A DNA stretch of 64,000 nt from Nostoc sp. S4 (GTDB lineage Bacteria > Cyanobacteriota > Cyanobacteriia > Cyanobacteriales > Nostocaceae): the NCBI GenBank assembly GCA_029379225.1, contig JAQYWR010000005.1, forward strand, positions 124,001 to 188,000, written 5' to 3'. Under the pieces are notes generated by a model that searched no databases, was not told the origin of the DNA, and saw only the letters and a list, made by a program, of their open reading frames with translations. A program made the position numbers and the translations under genes. Of this stretch, positions 8,838 through 18,428 are shown piece by piece; within the stretch, counting starts at the first letter, position 1, and each line of letters starts with the position of its first letter.

Positions 8838-9437
8838 CTAATTATTGGAATTTATCTCTAAAAATTCATAATTTTCTGGGATATCTCCAGACTTGAGGTC
8901 ATGAATCAATATGCTGGAATTAATAGCGTTTTTATCTACTATTGTTTCTAGTTTCCTGGGTTTTGATAAAGTGGATAAACCTAATTGTTTGAGCAGTCGT
9001 TTGATATGGCGATCGCTCAACTCAATTCCTAATTCTTTGGCTAAATGTTTCTGCAACCAATTAGTTGTCCACCGCTTAAAAGAATAGCCATAATCACGAG
9101 GACTATGACTAATCAATTCTTGCAAACGCTCTAAATATTTCTCATTTACTGCTTTCGGACGGCCAACAGGACAAGCTTGCCATTGATGCGCCATACCAGT
9201 ACGAGCTATATGTATCCAATATCTTGCTGTTGCTGGACAACAACCTAATATTTGACAAATTGCAGTTTGCGACTTCCCTTGGTCAGCTAACAGCATAATT
9301 TCAATCCGCTGACGAGAAGAATTCAATAAATTTTCTTGTAAATTTTTTTGTAGTAGCCTTAGTTGAAATGGTGTTAAAAATTTACCTACATCGTGGTCTG
9401 GAATTTTTGATTGTATATTTGATTGATATTGAGACAT
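8838..9437 (-). CDS. IS630-type helix-turn-helix protein with leader-like tail (cluster 1, third copy)
   Basis: A 199-residue protein with RQRIEIMLLADQGKSQTAIC..LGC, GRPK and HIKRLLKQLGLST. It is closer to the copy at 990-1607 than to its neighbour at 8237. The tail contains ILIHDLKSGDIPE, again like the leader motif I-x-I-x-D-L. It is the first gene of the apparent leftward operon 9437 to 3249. The 500 bp upstream have no gene and should hold the operon promoter. The domain set suggests a domesticated transposase DNA-binding module, possibly a transcription regulator of the operon; this is inferred. Confidence 0.78.
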   Translation of the reverse strand: MSQYQSNIQSKIPDHDVGKFLTPFQLRLLQKNLQENLLNSSRQRIEIMLLADQGKSQTAICQILGCCPATARYWIHIARTGMAHQWQACPVGRPKAVNEKYLERLQELISHSPRDYGYSFKRWTTNWLQKHLAKELGIELSDRHIKRLLKQLGLSTLSKPRKLETIVDKNAINSSILIHDLKSGDIPENYEFLEINSNN

Positions 9438-9949
9438 AAATAACTAACCACCTAACATCCTAAACTGTAAGTGCTTAATTTTGAACTATTCTCAAGCAAT
9501 TTTTAGCTATTTTTAAATAGCATCAAACAAATACTACATTGTTATCATATATTACTCTATCAAGTATATTATCTACTTATCTTTTGAATCTAAAAATCGT
9601 CATTTGTCAATAACTTGAATGAGAACAAATGAAATAAATTTCCCTAAAATTTTAAACCTTTTTAATCAGATGTTAGTTTCAGTTTTTTTACTTTATCTGT
9701 TCAGTAGCAGTCTAATCTAATAAAAATTTATTTAAGTAAAGATTTGGTTAAATAATAGTAATTTCCTGATTGTGTTAAGATAAGTTTAATCAAGATGAAA
9801 ATCCTTAAAATAATAAAAGTTATTGAAATATAAAGTTGCCAATGATGTTGGGTTGAATGGCGATCGCATTTTGTAACTTATCTTTATAAATTGTCCTGTT
9901 TTGCAATCACTTTGTGCTGAGTCTGCAATTTTGACGTGCAGTAATAGTT
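9438..9949. other. AT-rich intergenic region upstream of export operon 1
   Basis: No convincing ORF. It separates the leftward export operon from the end of the diguanylate cyclase gene, which points into this interval. It should carry the promoter for the gene at 8838-9437; no clear promoter elements could be assigned by eye. Confidence 0.4.
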
Positions 9950-11770
9950 TCAGCCTATATTGCCCCGTGTAACAGCTAAGCCATCTAATAAGTAACAATA
10001 GCGATCGCGCCCCTTTTGTTTGGCATCGTACAGTGCTTTATCTGCTGAAGCGATCAGTGTATCTGGCTTTACATCCAAAGTGGGTATGCGAGAGCTAATC
10101 CCCATACTAACGGTGACGATATCCTTGACATCAGACTTTGCATGGGGAATGACCCGATCGTGAATTGCTTGCTGAATGTTTTGTGCTACTTTGATAGCTC
10201 CCGCTAAGTCAGTATTGGGAAGGAGTACCGAAAATTCTTCTCCACCATAACGCGCTACTAAATCGGCAGGACGACGAGCTGCCTCTTGCACTGTTTGCGC
10301 TATTGTGATTAGACAATCATCGCCTCTTAGATGACCATAGTAGTCGTTATAAGATTTAAATTTATCAACATCGAATAAAATCAATGACAGGAATTGTTGT
10401 TCTCGTGCAAGGCGTTTCCATTCTGCTTGCAGTCGTCCATCGAAGCAGCGACGGTTAGCCACTTGAGTCAAACCATCAAGATTTACCAATTTTTCTAGTT
10501 TCAGATTGGCATCTTCTGCTTTTTCTTTAGCAATTACTAACTCTGCTGTTCTCTGTTGTACTCGTTGTTCCAAAGTTTCAAAAGATGTTTGTAACTCAAG
10601 TGCCATGTCGTTAAACGATTTTGCCAGTTGACCTATTTCGTCTTTTGAAGTAATTTTGGCGCGGATATCTAAGTTACCTGCACTAAACTGTAAAACTACA
10701 TTGGTAAGGTAAATTATTGGCTTTGTTAGCAGTTGCCCAATGGCAAAAGCGATGATTGTCACTACTGAAGCGATAATTGCAAATAGAAACATTGCATCAC
10801 GAATTTGCTTTTCTACAGGTGCTAGGGCAACAGCAAGGGGCTGTGCGAACAATACAGACCAAGGTTTATATTTTAAACGAGCGATCGCAATCAAATTAAG
10901 CTGATTACCTGTTGCTGACAAAGATGCAACTAAATATGACTGTTTCTTATCCAATGCTTGCTTAAGTTTTGACTCATTAGTTGCCAATTCTTTGACAGGG
11001 TAATTAAGCAAATGCCCTTGACTTTGTAGTTGAGTAACAACATCTAAAGGCAGAGGTACAATTGATTTAAAAAGTAGTTGTGGTGCAGTACTATGTGCCA
11101 AATAAATATTATTTTTATCTAAAAGAATAGCAAATGATTTTGCCCCTGCCCTTTCAGTTTCTCGAGTTACTAACTGCTGGACAACAGTAGCATTATATGA
11201 AATACGCAATACACCCAATATATCTCCCTTGGCATTGCGAACCGGACTGCTAAAAAAGAGGGTAACAAGGTCAGGAATTGTCGGCGATCGCTTCATACCA
11301 GAAACAAACGATAGCCCAGTTTGCAACGGTTTTTTAAAATAATTTTCAACTGATTCATCTTTGCCAATGTTCGATGTACGTGTATCTAATATATTTTTAC
11401 CGTTTAAGTCGAGCAAAGCATAGGAGATAATATTGAGCATATCTTTGCGACTGAGACGAATTAATGTTTCTGTCGCCAATTGCATTTCAGGGCTGCCATT
11501 TCGCTGTTTTGGAGTTAAGCTAAGGTAGCGTGCCAAACCCGGTAAAATCGCCTCTACGCGCACGGCATTGAGATTTCCATCAATAAAGGCATCTATTCTA
11601 TTAGTGGTTTCGTTAGCCGCTACAGATAAGGCTTGTCGGGCGTTGTTAGTTAGTAGTTTTTCGGTTGTCTGTTTGTTGATAAATGCCAACACCAACAAAG
11701 GAATCAAAGCAACAATGAGAAACGAGACGATCAACTTTCTACGGATACCACCCAAAAAACGCTGCTGCAT
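9950..11770 (-). CDS. Membrane diguanylate cyclase with CACHE-like sensor, HAMP and GGDEF
   Basis: About 606 residues from the ATG at 11770; a TTG at 11779 would abut the upstream stop codon. A membrane helix near residues 15-35, an extracytoplasmic sensor region of about 280 residues (CACHE-like), a second membrane helix near 325-350, a HAMP region, a short coiled coil and a GGDEF domain. The active site reads GGEEF near residue 510, and five residues before it is RPAD, the product-binding inhibitory site. It is predicted to make cyclic di-GMP in response to an external ligand. The upstream gene encodes a binding lipoprotein and ends 9 bp before this start, so the two may form one sensory unit. 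Confidence 0.88.
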   Translation of the reverse strand: MQQRFLGGIRRKLIVSFLIVALIPLLVLAFINKQTTEKLLTNNARQALSVAANETTNRIDAFIDGNLNAVRVEAILPGLARYLSLTPKQRNGSPEMQLATETLIRLSRKDMLNIISYALLDLNGKNILDTRTSNIGKDESVENYFKKPLQTGLSFVSGMKRSPTIPDLVTLFFSSPVRNAKGDILGVLRISYNATVVQQLVTRETERAGAKSFAILLDKNNIYLAHSTAPQLLFKSIVPLPLDVVTQLQSQGHLLNYPVKELATNESKLKQALDKKQSYLVASLSATGNQLNLIAIARLKYKPWSVLFAQPLAVALAPVEKQIRDAMFLFAIIASVVTIIAFAIGQLLTKPIIYLTNVVLQFSAGNLDIRAKITSKDEIGQLAKSFNDMALELQTSFETLEQRVQQRTAELVIAKEKAEDANLKLEKLVNLDGLTQVANRRCFDGRLQAEWKRLAREQQFLSLILFDVDKFKSYNDYYGHLRGDDCLITIAQTVQEAARRPADLVARYGGEEFSVLLPNTDLAGAIKVAQNIQQAIHDRVIPHAKSDVKDIVTVSMGISSRIPTLDVKPDTLIASADKALYDAKQKGRDRYCYLLDGLAVTRGNIG

Positions 11771-11779
11771 GGCTTTCAA

Positions 11780-12760
11780 CTAGGAGGGAGGATTCAAGAA
11801 CGAAGAATTGAACAAACTTTTTAGCTCAGGAATCCGCGTCATGTTTCCAGAGCGAATAAAAAAGTCTGCATATATTTTGGCAGTTTTGTAGATGGAGTTA
11901 GGATTGCCAGATTGAAAGAATTTTTGATTTTCAGTTAAATCAGTTAGGTTTATTCCCTTCAAAGAAAGTGTATTGATAGGAATTTTTAACGCTTTGCTAA
12001 CGATCGTGTTTCCTTCTTGAACATTTGCTTTCCAATAAGCCGAAGCTTGCAGCCATCCTCGGACAAATGCACGAATGTCTTCGGGGCGGTCGCGGATTGT
12101 TTCACCGCGAAAAACAATTGTATCTAAAATAAAACCAGGGGTTTGTTTACTGCTAAATAGGATATGTCCCCCTGATTTAACAGCTTCAGAAAGATAAGGT
12201 TCCCAAGTGTGTCCGGCTTGAATAACATTATTTTTCAGGCGTTGAGGAATTTCTAAAGCCTCTGATTTAACCAAACTCACATCATCGCTGGTTAAGTTGG
12301 CACTTTTCAACATCTCAGTTACAAAAACTTCGCTAAAACCGCCTAGATTTGCACCCAGCTTTTTCCCTTTTAAATCAGCAACGGTTTTAATTTCTGATTT
12401 GGCAACTACCACATCTGCTCCTATTGATTCATCTATAACCATCACGCTTTGTATATCGGGATTTGTGGCACTCAACATTATAAAACTTCCCAAGGATGCT
12501 GGACCGCCATCAAACTTACCTGCACTGAAATTTGCTTGTTCCAATCGGGTGTATCGTATATGAATTAGTTCTACATCTACCCCTTGGGCTTTGAAAAATC
12601 CTTTTTCTCGAGCAATGATCCCTGGACACTCGCCAACAAAAGATGCGAATACCACCTTCAAGGGAGGACGTTTTAATTTAGTTGGTGCTGAAGCATTACA
12701 AGCAAATAGTAAATAGGTGGTAATGATAAAAATACTAAGGTATTTGAGTAGTTTAAACAT
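11780..12760 (-). CDS. ABC-type substrate-binding lipoprotein (NMT1/SsuA-like)
   Basis: A 326-residue protein. The N-terminus has a signal peptide with lipobox LLFAC, so it is probably a lipid-anchored periplasmic protein. The body has the NMT1/SsuA-type binding fold (VVFASFVGECPGIIAREKGF near the start, VADLKGKKLGANLGG in the middle). No ABC permease or ATPase is nearby. It is followed immediately by the membrane diguanylate cyclase, which suggests ligand-bound protein feeds into cyclic di-GMP signalling rather than uptake. Substrate unknown; thiamine precursor, nitrate or sulfonate-type ligands are family possibilities. Confidence 0.8.
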   Translation of the reverse strand: MFKLLKYLSIFIITTYLLFACNASAPTKLKRPPLKVVFASFVGECPGIIAREKGFFKAQGVDVELIHIRYTRLEQANFSAGKFDGGPASLGSFIMLSATNPDIQSVMVIDESIGADVVVAKSEIKTVADLKGKKLGANLGGFSEVFVTEMLKSANLTSDDVSLVKSEALEIPQRLKNNVIQAGHTWEPYLSEAVKSGGHILFSSKQTPGFILDTIVFRGETIRDRPEDIRAFVRGWLQASAYWKANVQEGNTIVSKALKIPINTLSLKGINLTDLTENQKFFQSGNPNSIYKTAKIYADFFIRSGNMTRIPELKSLFNSSFLNPPS

Positions 12761-13229
12761 ATAATATTTAATATTTTTATAATTATTGTTTATTAAAACT
12801 TTAACTAAATAAACTATCTGTTACAATTCAAATTTACGGACAAGTTGTGTTAGATATTAGATGAATTGTTTCTGTTTTAGCAATTTATCTAATTAATTTT
12901 ATGACAAGATTAGTCTTTGCTTATAAACCAGATTTATAGAAACGAAACTTTCCCAAGAAAAGTAAACATTTAAATTATTGCATTTCGCCAAATATTGGTA
13001 GCGCTCGCCTCCAGCCTCGACCTACCAAGAAGCGGGAACAGCACTAGCTCTCAAAAGCATTAACACAGCTTGTTTGTGGTAACTAAAGTAAGAAATTAAA
13101 TCCTGAAGTTTCTTACTTTAGAGGTTTTTAAAACATTTCTCGCTCTCCCTGCTGCCAGTTAGCGATCGCCTATACTCTCATGAAAAATCAGATAATATAG
13201 ATAGCGTTTTTCCCCACTTGCTGAGTTTC
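12761..13229. other. Intergenic region with hairpin
   Basis: No ORF. It holds the inverted repeat at 13083-13121 and short GC-rich dispersed repeat fragments near 13000-13040. It lies between two leftward genes and should carry the promoter of the binding-lipoprotein gene. Confidence 0.4.
13083..13121. terminator. Inverted repeat, probable terminator
   Basis: CTAAAGTAAGAAA (13083-13095) pairs perfectly with TTTCTTACTTTAG (13109-13121) across a 13-nt loop. It lies 110 bp downstream of the leftward gene ending at 13230. Confidence 0.6.
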
Positions 13230-13727
13230 TTAAGAATTTCCCCTTGAGCGTTGGGTTGCTGCTGGTTTTGAGCGCTGTTGTTGGTAAAAGCGGACAACTT
13301 TTTGTACATAGTCAGCAGTGAAGCCATTATTGCAGCCTGCATAGCTACCAGTCATCCACCAACAAGCGACGCCACGCACAGATGCAATTTCACTATTTTT
13401 GGTAGCGGCAAATTGATTGGTTAACTCGCGTCGGGTGATACAGGATACAACAGAGCGGGCGATCGCCGGACTGTTTTCAAACTGCGTCGGTGTTAGTTCT
13501 CGTTTAAGACAAGTTCTTGACCAGCCTTTGAGGGTTTCTGGTTTCACTTGCCATTCGCTATAAAGTCCATCGTTGGGATTTTTCGTTTGCGGTGCAGCTT
13601 GTCGCAACGCTTCTACCATTGCCGTAACTTGGGCATCAGAAACCGGCTGTTGTGCTTGAGCTAATGATGGTAATAGTCCGAAGCTAATAACTCCACTCAG
13701 TAGTAATCCTATAGGGTTTTTTGTCAT
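13230..13727 (-). CDS. Secreted hypothetical protein
   Basis: A 165-residue protein with a clear signal peptide (hydrophobic stretch, cut probably after AQAQ). The mature part has four cysteines (CLKREL, SCITRREL, ACWWMTGSYAGC) that could form disulfides, and a basic low-complexity end. I recognise no catalytic motif. The pattern is one of small cyanobacterial periplasmic proteins of unknown function. It stands alone, with a terminator-like hairpin downstream. Confidence 0.65.
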   Translation of the reverse strand: MTKNPIGLLLSGVISFGLLPSLAQAQQPVSDAQVTAMVEALRQAAPQTKNPNDGLYSEWQVKPETLKGWSRTCLKRELTPTQFENSPAIARSVVSCITRRELTNQFAATKNSEIASVRGVACWWMTGSYAGCNNGFTADYVQKVVRFYQQQRSKPAATQRSRGNS

Positions 13728-13801
13728 GAATTTGGAATTATTTTAGATATCACGAGGTATCATATTATATTTTTATCAAGCCACCAGAGTAATTTTTTAC
13801 T

Positions 13802-14161
13802 ATGCCAATAGCCAAACGAGATGATTGGAAAACAGAACCTATGCCTTCTGTGTCCAGAATAACGGTAGAAAAGCTTTATTCCAAGGAAGAATTTGACCGA
13901 ATTGCTGCTGGAATAATTCCCCAGCAGATGGAAGATAAGTGGTTCATTTTCTACGAGGCTCCTTGGTTATACTTGCATCGTAGTTGGACTGGTTTTTGTA
14001 TTTTCAAGGTGCGTTTTGAGATAGTTGGAGAAAGCTTTAAAATTGCCCAAGTGGAGGTAAATCGAAATCCAGCAGAATACTCTAACACCGACGCTCAGTG
14101 CGATGTCTCTTTGTTAGAAACCTTACTGGATTTATTAACTAAGAATAGACTCAGCTATTAA
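13802..14161 (+). CDS. Hypothetical protein
   Basis: A 119-residue soluble protein of mixed alpha/beta character with several Trp and Tyr residues (DKWFIFYEAPWLYLHRSW). No known motif. It ends 11 bp inside the convergent aminopeptidase P gene. It resembles small conserved bacterial proteins of unknown function; no role is assigned. Confidence 0.6.
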   Translation: MPIAKRDDWKTEPMPSVSRITVEKLYSKEEFDRIAAGIIPQQMEDKWFIFYEAPWLYLHRSWTGFCIFKVRFEIVGESFKIAQVEVNRNPAEYSNTDAQCDVSLLETLLDLLTKNRLSY

Positions 14162-15533
14162 CTAGATTTTCTACAGAATTAGTATCATTGGGTAATGCAG
14201 CCGTTAAAACTTCGCTACCTTCTGTGGTAACCAAAACATCATCTTCAATCCGGATTCCGCGGACATCAGCAAATTCTGATAAGCGCTGCCAATTGACTAC
14301 ATTTTGATATTTTGATAGCACGTTGGCATTATTTAAAATTGCTGGTACTTGATAAAAACCAGGCTCAATTGTAACTAACATTCCTGGACGCAAAGGACGA
14401 TTTAAACGCAAATAGCCCAAGCCAAAGCGATCGCTTCTTGTTCTTCCCTCTTCATATCCTGCCAAATCGCCTAAATCTTCCATGTCATGGACATCTAAAC
14501 CCAATAAATGACCAATACCGTGAGGAAAAAACAGCGCGTGGGCATTCATTTCTACCAAATCATCGGCATTTCCTTGGAGAATTCCTAAATCTACTAGACC
14601 TTCAGCTATCACCGTGGCTGCTAACAAATGAATATCCCCATACTCTACACCAGGATATATTTTGCCAATGCAAGCATCGTGAGCGGCTAAGACAATATTA
14701 TAAATATCTCTTTGGGTGGATGAAAACTTACCAGAAACCGGCCAAGTGCGAGTCACATCACCAGCCCAACCCGTTTCTGTTTCAGCACCAACATCAGCAA
14801 GCAGTAAGTCACCTGGTTGCAAATAATGGTGATACTGTTCGTTGTGCAAAACTTCGCCGTGAACGGTGACAATGCTGTTGTAAGAAGTGGTCATATTGTT
14901 GGCAATAATTACCCCTTCCATTGCTGCACGAACTTCTGCTTCCAATTTGGCTTGAGCTGTTGCAGCCATACCAGCTTTGTGTGCTTGGACAGTTACAGCC
15001 GCAGCTTTTTGCAACTCGGCTAATGCAGCATCATCGTGGGTGAGACGCAGAAAAACGATCGCCTTAGCTAACTCTAAATCAATTTCTTGGGGAAGACTTT
15101 GGGGCAAAACCCATCTATTTAAAAGCTGTGATTGCTGCGTCCAAGTAGCAGCATCTTGGACAGCAATTGTTGCAGCATCTTCTAACCAAGAGCCTAATTC
15201 TGCCATTGGTCGAGCCGTATCTGCCCCAATTTGCTCGGCGATTTGCTGCCGCGTTGGCATTTCTCCATGCCAAAGGGCACTGCTGGGTGAAGGGTCTTCC
15301 ATGAATAATTCTAGGTTGCCCGCTTCTAGGCGAATTGCTGCGTTTGCTAGAGGTAGTCCTGCAAAATAGAGGAAATGACTATTAGCGCGAAAAGCAAAGG
15401 AATTTGCCGGAAAGTTGCGCGGACTGTTGCTACCTGACCAGAGAATTGCTGGAAAATCAATCAGGCTGGCTAGTTTTTGCCGTCGCTGGCGTAAAGTATC
15501 AGCCAGGGAACTAGAAGTTTGTGGAATAAGCAT
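14151..15533 (-). CDS. pepP: Aminopeptidase P (Xaa-Pro aminopeptidase, M24B)
   Basis: A 460-residue protein of the usual length for the family. The N-terminal creatinase-like domain is followed by the pita-bread peptidase domain. Metal-binding residues are visible: two Asp (LLADVGAE and GWAGDVTRTW), His in PHGIGHLLGLDVHD, Glu in TIEPGFY and Glu in GIRIEDDVLVT. It removes N-terminal residues preceding proline in the cytoplasm. Single gene. Confidence 0.92.
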   Translation of the reverse strand: MLIPQTSSSLADTLRQRRQKLASLIDFPAILWSGSNSPRNFPANSFAFRANSHFLYFAGLPLANAAIRLEAGNLELFMEDPSPSSALWHGEMPTRQQIAEQIGADTARPMAELGSWLEDAATIAVQDAATWTQQSQLLNRWVLPQSLPQEIDLELAKAIVFLRLTHDDAALAELQKAAAVTVQAHKAGMAATAQAKLEAEVRAAMEGVIIANNMTTSYNSIVTVHGEVLHNEQYHHYLQPGDLLLADVGAETETGWAGDVTRTWPVSGKFSSTQRDIYNIVLAAHDACIGKIYPGVEYGDIHLLAATVIAEGLVDLGILQGNADDLVEMNAHALFFPHGIGHLLGLDVHDMEDLGDLAGYEEGRTRSDRFGLGYLRLNRPLRPGMLVTIEPGFYQVPAILNNANVLSKYQNVVNWQRLSEFADVRGIRIEDDVLVTTEGSEVLTAALPNDTNSVENLVNS

Positions 15534-15565
15534 AAATAAAAACTCGAAAAAAGGATAAAGGTTAT

Positions 15566-15820
15566 TTAATCTTTATCATCATTGTTTTTATCATCATTGT
15601 CTTCATCGTCATTGTCATCATCATGTTTATTGTCATTATTTTTGTCATTCGGGTTCGCCTGATTAGGTTCTAGCGTTGATTTTTGTTGCTCAATTGGAAA
15701 AAGTGGCTTCGGTGCTTGAGGAATACAGCTAACTAATCCTCCACAAATTAATACTAAGTTGAAACTAGCAAAGATGCCCCTGAAGATTTTTAGCTTCATG
15801 CTTTGATTTACTGCTTTCAT
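15566..15820 (-). CDS. Small lipoprotein with acidic Asp/Asn/Lys tail
   Basis: An 84-residue protein with signal peptide and lipobox LVSC. The mature part is proline-containing and ends in about 28 residues made almost only of Asp, Asn and Lys. At DNA level the tail is a run of imperfect short repeats (15569-15645), so its length probably varies between strains. It may bind cations at the cell surface; this is a guess from charge. It lies just downstream of the aminopeptidase P gene on the opposite-facing upstream side. Confidence 0.5.
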   Translation of the reverse strand: MKAVNQSMKLKIFRGIFASFNLVLICGGLVSCIPQAPKPLFPIEQQKSTLEPNQANPNDKNNDNKHDDDNDDEDNDDKNNDDKD

Positions 15821-16200
15821 GAATACACCCTTTGCAGATAATCCTGCTATGAGTAGCGATGGAGAAGTGAAAGTGTATTATAAGGGAAGCGATGTCTGCC
15901 TTTTACCGCCACAAAGATTGTCATTACCATCTATATCCTATATCTGTCTAAAGATAGGTGACTTAATACATTAGTAGAACTCATGTAAAAGTTATCTTTT
16001 GCTACCTAGTTCTCGTTGTCAGGATTTACAAACAGTAAGTAAGTCGGCACAATAAAACTAAACTATGTGAATAAAAATTAACTAGGCTAAAACCCTCTTC
16101 CCTTCTGCCTCTAGCATAGCTGCCTTCTGCCTCCTGCCTCATCTCAACGATAAATTTTCCCACCCACCTACTTAACTAACATTACTTTGAGAGTAATTTT
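15821..16200. other. Intergenic region between divergent genes
   Basis: No ORF. It contains a stretch of purine/pyrimidine-biased dispersed repeat (near 16091-16142, TGCCT-rich) common in this window. The promoters of the lipoprotein gene and of the PhzF gene should lie here. Confidence 0.4.
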
Positions 16201-17001
16201 ATGGGACAAATCATTACTCAAGTCGATGCTTTCACGAATACACCTTTTGCAGGTAATCCTGCTGCTGTCTGTGTTTTAGCTACTCCCCAAGATGATGTTT
16301 GGATGCAAAACGTGGCGCAGGAAATGAATTTATCTGAGACAGCTTTTTTAGTTAAACAAGATGATGGCTTCAATCTGCGTTGGTTTACCCCAACAGTGGA
16401 AGTACCACTTTGTGGTCACGCAACTTTAGCTAGTGCCCATGTACTTTGGTCGGAGGGACATTTATCACTTAATGAAGTTGCACGTTTCTACACTAAAAGT
16501 GGAGTACTTGTTGCTAACTTACAAGGTGAATGGATTGAGTTAGATTTTCCCGTGAATCGCTCCAAAGCAACGATCGCTCCCCCACAACTAAACCAAGCTT
16601 TGGGTGTACCATACAAATCTGTATTACAAAATTCACTTGGCTATTTAGTGGAATTAGAATCTGAAGAATTGGTGCGGCAAATACAGCCTAATTTTCAGCT
16701 GCTAAAAACATTGTCGATTCCTGATATGATTGTTACCAGTACTACTCATCCTGATTCTGAATATGATTTCGTTTCGCGCTTTTTTGCACCAGGATTAGGT
16801 ATTAATGAAGACCCAGTGACAGGGGCGGCTCATTGTTGTCTTGCTGCCTTTTGGCGCGATCGCTTGCACAAACAGCAGTTTTTAGCTTATCAAGCTTCCA
16901 GTCGCGGTGGTGTGGTGAAGGTGTATTATGATGGGGGCGATCGCGTTTTGCTTGCCGGACAAGCGATAACTGTTTTGCGAGGCGAATTAACTACTGCTTA
17001 A
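16201..17001 (+). CDS. PhzF-family isomerase/epimerase-like protein
   Basis: A 266-residue protein of the PhzF fold. Diagnostic segments: DAFTNTPFAGNPAAVC near the N-terminus, catalytic Glu in NLSETAFL, CGHATLASAHV, and GINEDPVTGAAHC. These give the two-lobed diaminopimelate-epimerase-like enzyme. There are no phenazine genes nearby, so this is a stand-alone homologue of unknown substrate. Confidence 0.88.
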   Translation: MGQIITQVDAFTNTPFAGNPAAVCVLATPQDDVWMQNVAQEMNLSETAFLVKQDDGFNLRWFTPTVEVPLCGHATLASAHVLWSEGHLSLNEVARFYTKSGVLVANLQGEWIELDFPVNRSKATIAPPQLNQALGVPYKSVLQNSLGYLVELESEELVRQIQPNFQLLKTLSIPDMIVTSTTHPDSEYDFVSRFFAPGLGINEDPVTGAAHCCLAAFWRDRLHKQQFLAYQASSRGGVVKVYYDGGDRVLLAGQAITVLRGELTTA

Positions 17002-17008
17002 ACTTCCA

Positions 17009-17473
17009 CTACAAATTAATTGCATCCGGCAAAAACTCAGCATCAAGAACTTGAGCAATGGAATAAGGACATTCTGCTGGAAACGTATCTACTGCTAGTT
17101 TAGTTTCATTACTAGCAGCTTTCAATCCTCGATGATAGGACAGAGCTAATACTTCTTCTAAATAAGACTTGAGGCTGGGACTCTCTTGCAGCAAATCTGT
17201 AATTCGGTTGCGTTGCTCGTCAATCGTATTTCGCCAGGAGCCACTTTGCAAACTAGACTGATATTGCCACTTGAGCAAATGTTGTAATAATACCTCCAAG
17301 CGGCTTTTCAACTCCCGCCGTTCTGACCGTCCCAAGCTTTCAATCTCCTCAATCACAGCATCCCAGTCTACTTGTTCAAATTCTCCAGCACGAATGAGTT
17401 GCACAGTCTGTTTTGTCCATGCGACAAAATCTGTTTCATACAATTGGGCTACGGTTTTCGGAATTGGGGTCAT
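17009..17473 (-). CDS. DUF29 domain protein
   Basis: A 154-residue protein with the DUF29 pattern: YETDFVAWTKQTVQLIRAG, WDAVIEEIESLGRSERREL, a helical LLQHLLKWQYQ segment and SWRNTIDEQRNRI. DUF29 is abundant in filamentous cyanobacteria and has no firm function. It converges with the PhzF gene, 7 bp apart. Confidence 0.85.
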   Translation of the reverse strand: MTPIPKTVAQLYETDFVAWTKQTVQLIRAGEFEQVDWDAVIEEIESLGRSERRELKSRLEVLLQHLLKWQYQSSLQSGSWRNTIDEQRNRITDLLQESPSLKSYLEEVLALSYHRGLKAASNETKLAVDTFPAECPYSIAQVLDAEFLPDAINL

Positions 17474-17622
17474 GAATTTTCTGCAATCCCCAGTGGACTA
17501 GTTAAATTTGAGATATTTGACCCTATGTTAACGCTAAGCGAGTAATCAACGACTACACAAGGCGATCGCATTTCGCTTACCATACAAGCGATTGTAGAAT
17601 GGAATTCAAAACTATAGTAAAG

Positions 17623-18039
17623 ATGGCAGCGAAAGATTTGTTCCATGAAGCCGTAAAGAGGGCGTTAGAAAAGGAACAATAAGTTCTCACCAACGACCCG
17701 CTAAAAGTGGAAGTAGGAGGTGCAAAGTTTGAGATTGACTTAGGTGCTGAGCTTCTTCTAGCAGCAGAACGAGCAGGCAAAAAAATAGCTGTTGAAATTA
17801 AAAGTTTTTTAGGTGACTCGGCCATCACCGATTACCATACAGCACTGGGGCAATTTTTCAACTATCGCCTTGCTTTAGAACTTAATGAACCAGATCGCAC
17901 CCTTCATTTAGCAATTCCAGTTGCAGTTCATCAAGCCTTCTTTCAACGGGAATTTGCTCAACTGTCAATTGAACGATATGAAATTAAGCGGCTGATTTAC
18001 GATCCAGTTCAGGAAGTAATTGTGGAATGGATAAACTAG
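17623..18039 (+). pseudogene. xisH: xisH with premature stop codon
   Basis: From ATG 17623 the frame reads MAAKDLFHEAVKRALEKEQ, then TAA at 17680-17682 (codon 20), then continues in the same frame as VLTNDPLKVEV through a normal XisH body (KIAVEIKSF, LGQFFNYRLAL) to VIVEWIN. XisH normally starts (M/A)AKD..HDAVK and continues without a break here; homologues have Trp-containing sequence at the stop. No frameshift is needed, so this is a nonsense mutation. A later in-frame start at 17707 would lose the N-terminal strand and helix. XisH is named for control of fdxN element excision, but XisH/XisI pairs are widespread without the element. Overlaps xisI by 13 bp. Confidence 0.82.
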
Positions 18040-18362
18040 AACAGTATCGCCAGTGCATTCAAAACTTACTTAGCAATTACGCCGCCACACCATTTGCAAA
18101 CGGCGAAATAGAATCACAAACTGTTTTTGATCTCCAACAAAATCGCTATCAAGTAATGAATGTTGGTTGGGATGGCAATCGTCGCGTACATGGCTGTGTC
18201 TTACACTTAGACATCAAAGATGGCAAAATCTGGGTGCAACAGAATACAACAGAGTTACGAATTGCCCATGAATTAGTTGCAATGGGAATTCCCAAAGAAG
18301 ATATTATATAGGGCTTTCAAGCGCCCTATATGCGGCAATACACCGGATTTGGTGTAGCGTAA
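18027..18362 (+). pseudogene. xisI: xisI with premature stop codon near the C-terminus
   Basis: The frame from ATG 18027 encodes a XisI protein (DKLEQYRQCI ... VGWDGNRRVHGCVLHLDIKDGKIWVQQNTTE) but meets TAG at 18309-18311. The same frame continues as GFQAPYMRQYTGFGVA to TAA at 18360-18362, matching the conserved XisI end (LGFQ.P..R..TGFA). Thus only the last 16 residues are lost through one nonsense codon. A 94-residue product may still be made. With the stop in xisH, both partners carry a lesion. Confidence 0.82.
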
Positions 18363-18428
18363 ACTTGCTTGTGGGTAAACTTTTAGTGAGTTTCCTCCCA
18401 AGGGAGACACAAATAGGTTGATTTTTGT

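Noticed and set aside
17623-18362. fdxN-type excision element boundary
   Set aside because: xisH/xisI relatives are common without the element, and no recombinase xisF or flanking direct repeats are seen.
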